Shown: positions 34,028-44,945 of the stretch, one piece after another
How positions within the stretch are numbered: position 1 is the stretch's first letter
How the letters are laid out: each line of letters starts with the position of its first letter
Assembly: GCA_944474755.1 (NCBI GenBank)
Contig: OX104113.1
Location: forward strand, 73,025,272-73,089,271
DNA from: Limnoperna fortunei
Lineage: Eukaryota; Mollusca; Bivalvia; Mytilida; Modiolidae
Reading direction: 5' to 3'
DNA: 64,000 nt
Made by a program: the position numbers and the translations under genes
Notes under the pieces: generated by a model
What the model was told of the DNA's origin: nothing
The model's database searches: none
The model's input: the letters and a program-made list of their open reading frames with translations, nothing else

Positions 34028-35802
34028 GCTAAAGACCCTTTGTAGATGTTTATAAAAGTAGGCTCTTAGGCACTACAAAAGGCTACTTTCTCTGCCCCTA
34101 CAAAATCTCTACACTTTTTGGATATTATTCAGGGGAGATAATTAGACTTAGACTTTTTAAATATAGTATTCAGTGGGAGACCTCGTAATCGCAACTCCTC
34201 CTAAACCTTTTGAAAGGTTTTGATGAAACTTTACATGAAGGAAGTACATTATATGTAGATGTGCATGTAGATTTTTCGTTGCTCTAGGATATTATTCAGG
34301 GAGATAGTTGAACTTGAAAGCGAAGCGGGGTGTAATCCTTTGTGAGCGTGCTCACAGTCCACAGTTGCTTGTATGAGCCTAAGAAATGGACAGGAAATCC
34401 AAGGCTCAGCCAAATACACTTTATATTTTCTGACAATGTACACATATTGTTTTTTTCTTCAACCCTAATATACATTTTAATCTACTGAAAAACGTTCACT
34501 TCTAGCCAATTCCTGAGTTGAAATTGTCAACATGGATTCTATTGTTTGTTTGTTTGATGGTGTTTAACGCCACTTTCAGCTATTCTTCAGCTATATCATG
34601 TCGTCCAGTTTTTATTGGGGGAGGAAGCCGGAGTACCCGGAGAAAACCCCCGACCTGCACTAGGAATACTGGTCAACATGTATTCTAGTAATACTGATAT
34701 CATAAATGTCATACACCAGAACAAAATACTATATATGGTAAGAAGTGATGTCAAGAGTACCAGATTTTATTTGGCACTCCCAAATACAGCAAAAAATTTT
34801 GCAACCTTTATTGTACAGCAAATGTTATGACTGCAGGATAAATAGGAGTAAGGGGTTAAATTAACTATCCCAACAACTAGTTCAACTCCTTTTCAAATAG
34901 AACTTGTTCAAATACAACAGTTCTAATGACAGTCCGAAATCTATGGTCAAAAAATAATGAACAATTTATATCTGTAATTATGGTTACAAATAAATCAGTA
35001 AGGTTTCCATGGAGTATAAATACTGTGCAATGCAATTCATCAACTACACTATACTGATGAAGTGTTCTCTTATCTATAACAAGGAAAGAATAAAAATCCA
35101 AGTGTCAGAAATGAAAAGGATAAGTTGAAAAATATATAACTAACTGTCAGTACCAACTCCATCAGACAACCCAGTAAGTTGAGATCTATTTGTTTCAACC
35201 ATGGACTGTATCATCCTCTCTTCTGCCTCGCTAGTTTTGACTACAGGACCTCCACCTGTTTTTGGCTTCTTTTGTAGGTCATACTTCTCTTTGCCTTCAA
35301 AACAAATACAAATAACAAATTAAAGAAAAACAAGAAGAACGAAAGTTATGTTGTGGACCGAAACAGAGGTAATCCAGTATACAGTGTCTTCTTTGAAGCG
35401 GGGGTTTAATTAATTAGTTTTAGGTATTCTCTACACATGATAAAAGTTCTTCTACATTAAAGTCCTATTTCAGACAGTTTTATGTTCTGTACATCTGCAG
35501 AAAACTGTGCAGATATGTGCTGTAAAATTTGCAAAAGTATTGACACAAATATTTCTTCATGAGATATACAAACATATACAAATACCTAATCCTTAAAAAA
35601 CTATAAACTTGATAAAAAAAGAGAAACACTCATTTTTTTATTCTTAAATAAATTTTGCGAGAATACTGACTTTTGATTGGCTGGAAAATATTCTATAAGT
35701 GGATGAAAAAACAAATTTGATCGTCATGGAGACACGCGTCATTTGACGTCATATATTACACCACCGGAAAACAGTTTTTGTGTTGATCTCTATTTCCAAA
35801 AA
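34028..35802. repeat. Segmental duplication, copy 2 (empty site)
   Basis: Counterpart of 22145-24703 without the LINE: CCCTAATATACATTTTAATC reads through at about 34464-34486. Contains a SINE (34545-34677, minus) and copies of the last two Myb/SANT exons. Right end is at ATCTCTATTTCCAAAAAT, where similarity stops. Confidence 0.95.
34877..35294 (-). pseudogene. Duplicated 3' exons of the Myb/SANT gene
   Basis: Matches exons 3 and 4 of the gene at 23773 (35294-35145 and 35073-34877). The reading frames are still open and there are only a few substitutions (for example Ala to Val in the FRTVIRTV region). The DNA-binding exons were not duplicated, so this is a 5'-truncated gene fragment. Confidence 0.85.
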
Positions 35803-35856
35803 TTATGGCACGCCGTTCTCGTCAAAAGTATGATTCAAATATAAACTAGCATTACA

Positions 35857-35998
35857 CACTCAAAATTTTTAAATAACACACTCAAAATTTTTAATCACAC
35901 TCAAAATTAAATAAAATACACACTCAAAAGAATGAAAAAAACGCACTCAAAATAAAAGATAAATTCCGCACTCAAACTGACTGTGTTAGCACTCAAAA
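35857..35998. repeat. Seven CACTCAAA motifs at ~22-bp spacing
   Basis: CACTCAAA starts at 35857, 35879, 35898, 35921, 35944, 35969 and 35990 (steps 22, 19, 23, 23, 25, 21), all in one orientation. The spacers differ in sequence. The array ends about 110 bases before the integrase-gene start codon. It looks like an iterated protein-binding site, for example a transposase or regulator site. Confidence 0.9.
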
Positions 35999-36107
35999 TT
36001 ATGCGCATTTTTTTTGCGAAGATCTCATAAATATTTATATTATCTGGGTGTTTTATGCGTTTTGAAATATGAACCGGAAGTGATGAAAAAAAACAAACAA
36101 ACCCAAA

Positions 36108-39100
36108 ATGTCTATCCACGACACAGAGGATTTACTTGATTTTTTCCAATCTCTGTTGAACGTTTATGAAAACACCGTGCAACTTTTACACCTATTAACA
36201 CAAGACATCAACGCTTTGGAACTCAGTACCAGAAGGCTTTTTAGCTGTTTGGAAGTCTTGTATATAATGGTTACAAGAGTTCCTGTTCATACTGATTCGC
36301 CTCGGACTCATTTACTTGAGCGCATGTATAACCTAACACACGCTCTACATGACCAAGCAGTTAATCGTCTAGAGACTCTGAACCATGATCAAAATTTAAC
36401 AAGAAGCCTTGGACTTGGTTACAATGACAAGGACACAGACGGCATCGGAAGACCTAAGTTCCAACTGAATGCACAGATTGTTCAGTTATATGAATGTGGA
36501 CTATCATGGAGCCGCATTGCAAGGTTATCTTAATTATATTGTTATTTTTCTGTAAAATTTACAAAGGATGCTTTAAACATGCATAAAGGGCACTATATTC
36601 ATGTCCCACAGGCACTTGTTCTTTCTGTCGACCCCCCTTTTATATTCATACAAGGACCATATTTGCCTTTATATTTTCCCTGATTGATAGAAACATGTAC
36701 ATGTACCACAAATTTCTGTTATATATTCAACCAGAGCCTGTGGCATGTCCTAAGATTTGATTTGAAATATATATTTTTCAGTGATTCCGAATGTCATCAG
36801 ACCAACATAAATGATTGACAAAAAATTGGTTTGGGCTTGTAAAAAATTTCAGAAATTTTATGTACATGTAGAAATCGAAGCACAAATCTATCAAAATGTA
36901 TTTTTGGTCTAAGTTTAGTCCAAATACCTCTCGAATTGCAGCATTTTTGTATCGTGGGCCATGGCTTTAAACAGTTGAAAAGTAATAGCGAGCACAGCTC
37001 CTAGTGCTCGCGCAGAGCGTGGAGTTCTACAGTATTGCCGCAATTTATGCTGATATTGATTGATTTTGATTTTTAATTTTACAGGTTCGGCGTGAATTCA
37101 AAATGCTTATGGTATCTTTTTAAAAATAGGAATATCTTTTAAATATGTATTTGAATACTGTGTGAAAAATATTCAAATAACAACTGTTTACTACTTACTA
37201 ATATTTTAAAAGCATTTTTCTGAATTTAATTTTTGTGCATTATTCCTTTTAAGAAGGCCCGTCTCAAAGATGATGGGAAGGCAATTAGATGCTATACTCA
37301 CATTTAGGCAGTGCCTATTTCATATTATATAATAAAATGTTGTGGCTACAGTTACCATGGTTACTGTATTTCTTAATTTATCTTATTGTTACTCAGCACA
37401 CAAGCAGCAGGAACTGTTACTGGATGAAACCCCAATTCAAACATGGAAATTCTGGGTAATCTAGTTAACAAGTCAGGATATGCCCTCTAGTTTATATTAC
37501 ATATTACATTTGGAAACATATTTTACTAATAAAAACTTTTGTTTGATTTATTTTTTTACAGATGCTTGCATGTTTCTCTGTCTACAATTCGGAGGAGGAG
37601 AGATGAACTTGGCTTAGATCCATCATCTGTCAATAGGTTTTCTGTAATCAGTGACAATGACTTGGATGGAGAAGTAATCAATGTATTACAGCAAACACCT
37701 AATGCCGGTGAAACTCTAGTGCTAGGAAGTCTAAGTGGAAGAGGTATTTTTAAACTATCACTACACATGTACCTTATAGATGGTTGTTTTGGCGTAGGTA
37801 AATTTTCGTGGCTTGAACTTGAAGAGCCGAAGGTATGGAAAAACTTCAGTGGTCGCTGGATGTGTTTTCAGAAATTTATTTCACGGAAGAAGTAACTGTT
37901 TTGTGTATGCGAATTTTGATATACCTTGGACATATTCCAGTCTATTTTTATCATGTGAAGTTATCGACTAGATTCAATGTATGCTAATAATTGTAATAAT
38001 TTTTTAATGTTTATTAGCTCACCCGACCCGAATTGACTGATGATTGGAGCAAAATTTCTGATTTTTATCTGAACTTCAGTAAAGGAATTAATTCCTAAAT
38101 TATTAGGTTTATTTATTAAATATTTGGTTATAGTATATTTAATGCTTCTGACAATCTAATACAAAATGTAAATAACATAACTTTTACAATAGGAATAAAA
38201 GTGCCTAGATGGCGTGTTAGAGAGAGACTGAATGTAATTGATCCTGTTGGCAGAGCTTTAAGAAAGAGAAGGACAATAAGAAGACGTGAATACCATGTGG
38301 AACATATAAATCAGATGTGGTAGGTGCATGTCCCATAGATACAAAATGTATCATGCAAACAATTTTATTGGTAGAACCATCTCTCGCTTCCTGTTCAGAT
38401 AGAGATTAACGACATCTGGATACATACCTGGTAATTTAGCAGCATCTATATGAAATTATGTCACCTAGTCTAGTAACAATACATTTTTACCTTGACAAAA
38501 AAAGCCAGAAAAATTTTTTTTGTTCTAACTGTATCGTAACATAGGTTCCTTTGAATACACAAAACAAACCAAAACACTGAAGAACAAGTATATTATCCAT
38601 TTGATAGACACATTCATAGAATTTGATCAGCTTTTGAAAGTTATATCACTCCAATACAAATTTCCTTGGAAATTTCTTCTGGCTCTATTTTTTTGTCATA
38701 ATATTATTCTTATGTAGATTTCTCTGTGTAAATAAATCAAAATATCTCTTTTTGCAATTTAATAGTTTTAGACTAGGCTATTTTTTTTTGTAGAATGACA
38801 AGACTTTCTTTGACATGACATGTTTTATTACTATGTCAGACTGAGAATTTGTCAGTTCATGACCAACTTAAATTTAAATTAAAAAAAACTTTAAAAAAAC
38901 TATATTTACATGTACACCTTTTGTGTTGATTTGTTAGTGAACTTGACCTTTCATTAAATGAAGATTCCTAGAGCTATACCATTTTATCTATGGGGATTTC
39001 ATGAGTGGATGTGTTATAATTCAAATCAAATACTAATTTAAGGTGAAAATAGCTTCTCTTAGCAATGAAATTTCTTTGCTAAACCAGGGTATTAACAATT

Positions 39101-40355
39101 AGCATAATATCACCTATTGAATAATATAGTGGAAACAAGTTTTTATTTGATTGCACTACACAGTATCAACTGAGGGCTGTTCCAGAAAATACTATGTCCC
39201 CCACCCAGGGCAGCACATTTTTTCAACCCCCACCACCTATAGAAAAAAAAATTAACATATACTTTAAAGTTTTATTTTATATTTACCTCCACCACCTACA
39301 TAAATAAAATAAAAGTGCCTTCCTGGGGGCATAGTATTTTCTGGAACAGCCTTGATTGAAAATGTTGAGCTGGTCAAAGTAAGAGTGATTCTAGGTAGAT
39401 TGCTGTAGCTGTTAATTTTCTAATAGAATCAGGCCCATAGCTATGGCTTTATAAGAAATTAAAAACCTTCTATTGCTGTTGAATTCACCTGAGATTTTTA
39501 ATTTAGGTTAAACTACAACAAAATAAGACCAAATATCCAATTTGATATAGTAAGACATTAATGCATATTCTCATTTTTTGTAGGCATGTTGATACCAACC
39601 ATAAATTGATTGCATGGAGATTTGTTTTTCATGGCTGTATAGATAGGAAAAGTCGTCTTATTACTCATCTAAATGTATCTGACAACAACAGAAAAGACAC
39701 AGCTTTGGCCTTTTTTCAAACTGGTGTTGCCATGTATGGTTTGCCTTCTAGAGTACGGGGAGATTGCGGTGTTGAAAATGCAGACATTGCTAGATTTATG
39801 AATGAACAGAATGGTTTTGAAAGAGGAAGTTTCATAAGAGGAAGAAGTGTACATAACCAGAGGATCGAAAGATTGTGGTCTGATTTAAATAGGGCAGTAT
39901 CGATGTATTATCAACAGCTTTTTAGGCATATGGAACAGTTAGAACTACTAGATAGCACAATAGAACTACACTTATATGCATTGCATTTTGTATATAGACC
40001 AAGAATAGAAAATTCTTGTTTAGAGTTTACTAATCAGTGGAATAACCATTCCATTAGAACTGAAAATAATATGTCACCATTACAAATTTGGAATTCTGAA
40101 TTCTGTATGTTAGGTGGAGTTAACTTTCTTGAAACAGCACCACAACAAATTGATGAAATGCAGTATGGAATAGAAGAAGAAGGACCTCTTTTATCTTTAA
40201 TTAAAGAAAATAGCATCATTGTTCCTTCTTCTTCTTTTAATCTGTCTCAAGAGGATACGACTGAACTTGAGAATCTTGTGCAGCCTTTATCTGATGATGG
40301 CAATCATGGCATAAATCATTTTACAGTTGTTGTTAGATATCTTGAAAGCTTGTAA
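36108..40355 (+). CDS. Integrase core-domain (DD34E) protein, 4 exons, 498 aa
   Basis: Exons 36108-36523, 37562-37743, 38193-38319, 39584-40355 join to 1497 bases with matching phases and no stop. The N-terminal ~110 residues are helical and unrecognised. A helix-turn-helix-like segment spans exons 1-2 (IVQLYECGLSWSRIARCLHV, STIRRRRDELGL). A basic stretch follows (RALRKRRTIRRR). Exon 4 is an RNase H-fold integrase core: HVDTNHKLIAWRFVFHGCID, SRVRGDCGVEN, GRSVHNQRIERLW. The catalytic triad is complete, with 34 residues between the second Asp and the Glu. This family occurs in many invertebrates and fish as multi-copy transposon-like genes. Transposase or domesticated protein cannot be decided here. 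Confidence 0.9.
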
Positions 40356-40539
40356 ATGAAGAACTGTATTTGAAAGCTTAGAAGAATATCAAAAATTATA
40401 GTAATAATTGTGTTTGGATGCCAAATACCTTACTTGCTGTGAGAAAGCAAAAGGACCTTGACCACTGCTCTTGTTTCTTGGGGTATCCTGTACATGATTA
40501 CCTTAGGGATTTATAATATGTCAAAAACATGACAAGAGT

Positions 40540-41660
40540 TAAAGGTCCCCATGCCGACACTCAGAAAAATTTCACAAGGTCTTTGTGGCTTTGAACTTGG
40601 ACCCCAAAATTTATAGGGGTATTTCTTACCTCATTAGCTATCACCTATTCAAGTTTCATTAAATTCTATCGAACCTCTAAAAACATGCAATTGAAAACCC
40701 ATTTTTACCTCATTTTCAAAACTCATTAAAGTCTGTATGACCTTGGACTGTGTTAAACTAACCACTCAAAAAAGCAATGGAGAACTTCCTTATAAGGTAT
40801 CAAGTATCCAAGTTTCATGGAATTCTCCCCTTTAGAGCATCATAACTCAAAAACTATAACAGATAGGATAAATCTGAGATCGTCCATGTTCAGAATCAAA
40901 AGCTCTACAAAAGTCTCCATTGGGTCGAAGTTGTCCGAAGACTCCTTGTAGTAGTTATCTCTCATGAAAGTCAAAAATAGTGATTTTTGTTCTTTTTGGC
41001 CTTTAACTTGAGATGGATAGTAGATGGAGAAAAACTCTCAATTGCTGAAATGTTCAGCTCATTAAGCTCTACAAATTTCTCCATTGGATCGAAGTGGTCA
41101 GATTACCCCTTATAGGAGTTATTTCTCTTGAAAAGTAAGGCAACAGCAATTTTTTTTTAGCTTTTTCAAAAATCTTCTCTAAAACCACAAAGAGGAATGA
41201 ATGTTCTTAATGGTATTGTGCTAAAAGTTGGCATTGGAACTTTGATTCGTCGAAAAACATGGTCGTCATTGCTAAAATCTATAATAGATAGGAAAAAACT
41301 TGAGAACTTCCATGTTCAAAATCAAAAGCTCTACAAAAGTCTCCATTTAACTGAAGTTGTCAGATGACTCCTCATAGGAGTTATTTCTCATGAAAGGTAA
41401 AAAATAGCGATGTTTGCCTATAACTTTAGAACAATAGTAGATAGGAAAAAAACTTTCATTTGCTGAAATCTTCAACTCATTTTGCTCTACAAAGTCTCCA
41501 TTGGGTCAAAGTTGTCCAATGACTATTAATAGAAGTTGTCTCTGATATTTATTAGTAATGTCCCCATTGGTTTGAATTGTTACATAACTTGTAGGAGCTA
41601 GTGCTCCTAAAATGAAGAAATTCCAGATGAGTGATACAGGACCCGCAGGGGCCTCTTGTT
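40540..41660 (-). repeat. Modular ~160-bp repeat block
   Basis: Recurring phrases AGCTCTACAAAAGTCTCCAT, GACTCCTTGTAGTAGTTAT and AATTGCTGAAATGTTCAGCT in successive modules. It is the reverse complement of the blocks at 45660, 50022 and 61060. No coding potential recognised. A dispersed mollusc-type repeat of unknown class. Confidence 0.85.
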
Positions 41661-42829
41661 TGTAAGTAGGAATAACAAAAGACAATGTCTTTTTTATTGG
41701 CTTTCAGTCTTGCTCCTAATAAAATACTGACTTTGATTTTCCAGATGGTGGCTTCAGAAATTGTAAAATTCTGCAAGCATTCTCAATGGAGAACATATTT
41801 GTTACTTACCACAAAATACATTAAGACTTCAACACATTTTATTTCGAAACAAAACAGTAATTGATACAACATATTTACAAACAATATACATGTATGTATA
41901 AAAATATTTGTTAGAACAATACAGTACATAAAGATATACCATGAATACTGATGTGTGATATGCAGTTCAAATTGATTGCATGATTTGGCACATGACTATA
42001 AAAAGGTTACAATGACGATTTTGCTTTTCAACTAAGTGTGTATAATCGGATGTATTCATCAGGTCTTTAAATTTAAAAAAAAACTGTTAAATACGGTCAT
42101 AATTTAGATGGCTCATACACTACATACCGAGTTTTGAAATTTTGATTTAGAAATATCATAAGTTCTAATGGGCACAACTCTCACAATATTTTTTTAATAA
42201 AAATTTCCTGACAATACATGTATGAACAACTACATATGATCTTTGCTAGATACCAATTTTAAAGAATTATGGTCCTGCAGTTTTAGACACAACATGACTG
42301 TTACCAATTGACAGTTTTTCTTTATTTCATAATATGTAAATTAGGGGTATGGTCTTTCATAAAATAACTTTGATTTTTTCATCCTTCGTACTATCATCAC
42401 AACTTTAACAAAAGGTATGTAAAATTTAAATAGGTGTTGCTGAAATTTTGGCGGGTTGTATATCTACATGTGTAGCATTTAGGAAGAGAAAAGAAAATGT
42501 AAAAAAATACAGATTAACAGGTGCAAGGCAACAGTGATCCAAATGTGTTAACTTGCAGTAACTTCAGGCGACACACAAATACAGTATCAACTTTGATAGT
42601 CTTACTGTGCAGTCTGATAAATAATACAATCGCAATTTTTTGTGGTCATATAAAAATTAATTATATGTAGATCCAACTGATCCCCCTGTTCTATTGTTTG
42701 CCACAGTGGTCATGATTTGTGCAATCTTGGTAGAAGACATCCCAGAGATGATATGTAATAAGTTTCAAAGCAATCCCTTAAGCAGTATTAGAGATTTTCA
42801 ATGATAAGTTAACAGATAGAAGACAGTTG
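41661..42829. other. No feature recognised
   Basis: AT-rich sequence downstream of the integrase gene. I see no exon, RNA gene or clear repeat family. Confidence 0.4.
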
Positions 42830-42841
42830 GGCGACGGATGA

Positions 42842-43354
42842 TTGATGATTGATTGATTGATGGTGTTTAACGCCCGAGCAGCAATATTTCAGCTATATTC
42901 AGGCGATGAACATGAAATGGATGATAAAATGAACATGAAATGATGATGAATGAAAATGGGATGGGACACAAGGAAATCAGGGGTAACGGATTTTAGATTG
43001 CCACTGGCAAATGGGAGGTTGGATAGGGTCGGACAATTTAGCCTCCTGTAGCGGGATCGAAATCCCTACTCATAGCGAATACTACAGCAGCGTTCTTTAA
43101 CGTGCGAGGAACGTGGCATTTTTCCCAACACGGTGCACTAATATGGTTTGCGGTCAGGTTTTCCGTATTATGGCCTGACAACCCCAGCTTGCCAGGGTTA
43201 CCCCATTCAACCACCTGGGGCACACATCCCAGTCGGTCTTTAGGCAAACCGACCTGACACGCCGGTCAGGGTACTGGGCGCTATTTAGTCGCCTTTTCGA
43301 CAAGCTAGCGCGACTGCGGTCTATTCTTTAAGCCACCCGGATCCCGCACGGGGC
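42842..43354 (-). mobile_element. Short non-autonomous LINE derivative with 12-bp TSD
   Basis: The first ~75 bases (GATTGATTGATTGATGG, TTTAACGCCCGAGCAGCAAT, ATTTCAGCTATATTCAGG) match the 3' end of the LINE at 52571. From about 42935 it matches the LINE 5' UTR (57885-58269): ATGAATGAAAATGGGATGGG, CGAGGAACGTGGCATTTTTC, TTTTCCGTATTATGGCCTGA, ACCCGGATCC. GGCGACGGATGA flanks it on both sides (42830-42841, 43355-43366). The ORFs are absent, so it must use another element's proteins. Confidence 0.9.
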
Positions 43355-43439
43355 GGCGACGGATGACACGTGATGGCAATAAAAAGCTACAAAAATAATA
43401 AGGCAAATATAAACCCAATCAAAATAATGACTAGATGAA

Positions 43440-43830
43440 ACAAGTGTGGCCACTAAAAGTATGTCTCGCCTGCCCCGCACCATCACTGAACTCATCTACC
43501 TAAGCCTTAGCCTAGGTATCATACTTTTTAAGGAATTAATTTTCCACAGAAGTCTTACAAAAAGGTTTACAACCCCCACATTTACAGAGTCACTGAACTG
43601 TGAAAATGGGTTCAGGGTCAAACGGCATGGTGACAGTTGGGTAGCCCACAACTCAAGCTGTCTATATACCAAATATCAAATGCCTAGGTGTAATACTTTT
43701 CAAGAAATTCATTTTACACAGAAGTCTTACAAAAAAGTTTACGCCGCCGTCACCGGAAAGTTATACCTATGTCTCGCCTTCAGTGACTTTCGGCGCAGAC
43801 GAGACAAAAATATCAAAATTCATTCTATTA
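43440..43830. repeat. Dispersed repeat with internal duplication
   Basis: Two related halves share AGAAGTCTTACAAAAAGGTT and CCTAGGTATCATACTTTT. The ends carry ATGTCTCGCCTG and GCAGACGAGACAAAAA. A related end (ACCTAGGTCTCGCTCTGC ... GGGGAGACAAAAA) is seen at about 51358-51510. The open frame across it (43446-43895) has no recognisable domain. Confidence 0.6.
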
Positions 43831-44030
43831 GTAAAAAAAGCAACAGAATTAACAAGGTAAATATATACACAATCAAAACAAACTACCTGTACTAGTATTT
43901 GACTAGATTAAAAATGCTTAAAAAATAAGTAAAACAGTAATAAAATAACTAGACCAATGACACTGTTCAAAAGAACCCTGCCATCCAGTGTGATTGTTGA
44001 AATAAAAATGCTTCAATTGTAAAAAAATAA

Positions 44031-44412
44031 AGAAAGAATGTGTCCATGGGACACGGATGCCCCCGCTGGCCTAAAAAGTTTAAGTCCGACAGGTCTGAAA
44101 GTTGCTTAGGACGCATAGTTTATCATATTGAACCATCCTACCAAGTTTCAAATCATTCCCATGTACGGTTTCTGAGAAAAGCTTGACGGAAATTTTCATG
44201 TTGATTTTGGTATCTATCCAGCGCCAAACAGGAAGTAGATGTCCGACAGGTCTAAAATTCGCTAAGGACGTATAGTTTGTCATACTGAACCATCCTACCA
44301 AGTTTCAAGTCATTCCCATTTACGGTTTCTGAGAAAAGCTTGACGGAAATTTTCGTACGGACGGACATGAGTAAAACTTAATGCCCCCCGACATGTCGTC
44401 GCGGGGGCATAA
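44031..44412. repeat. Dispersed repeat ending in GCGGGGGCATAAAA
   Basis: Starts AAAGAATGTGTCCATGGGAC and GGATGCCCCCGCTGGCC, repeats the CCATCCTACCAAGTTTCAA/CATTCCCATKTACGGTTTC module twice, and ends CGACATGTCGTCGCGGGGGC ATAAAA. The ends are weak inverted repeats. Further copies at 47011-47231 and 48746-49145. Confidence 0.85.
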
Positions 44413-44945
44413 AAATCAAACTCAGCATTCTATGATGCTAAATGTTGTGTATAAACATTATTTAAATCAGTAAAACATAAGTTATCAATGTATGACATAC
44501 ATAGGTAATGTTGATAGACAATGGCCAGATGATCTTTAAGTTAAATAACTCAAAATGTAAATATAAAATGCTTAAAATTGAAAGGGAACTTCCTTTAGTG
44601 ATGCTTAATTGTTTTTTAGAATTTGTACTAAAATATGCGAAGTTAATATAAATTGACCGACAAATTCCAGCTGATTTCACAAGTTCAATAACTGGGAAAT
44701 ACAAACATTTTTTTCAGTCATTCACATAACTGCACAATCTGTGCATTAAATTGGTAATATGGTCTTCCTATGCCATCGTATAGGTCATTAAAGGTCAAAA
44801 AGATTTCTTGTTGAGTTATTATGAATTTCATACTGTTCTTGATTCAGTTTTTACATGACTTACTGCAACATCATGGAGATTGAATTTAAAGAGTAACATT
44901 TTTTCAAGTTTCTGCGATTATTTCGACAGGAACTTTTGTACTCTT

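Noticed and set aside
35857..35998. Possible CRISPR-like array
   Set aside because: Motif is only 8-9 bases, spacing is irregular, spacers are AT-rich, and the context is a eukaryotic genome. An iteron or binding-site array fits better.
43446..43895. 149-residue open frame
   Set aside because: Lies across an internally duplicated dispersed repeat whose ends recur at 51.4 kb. No protein family recognised.
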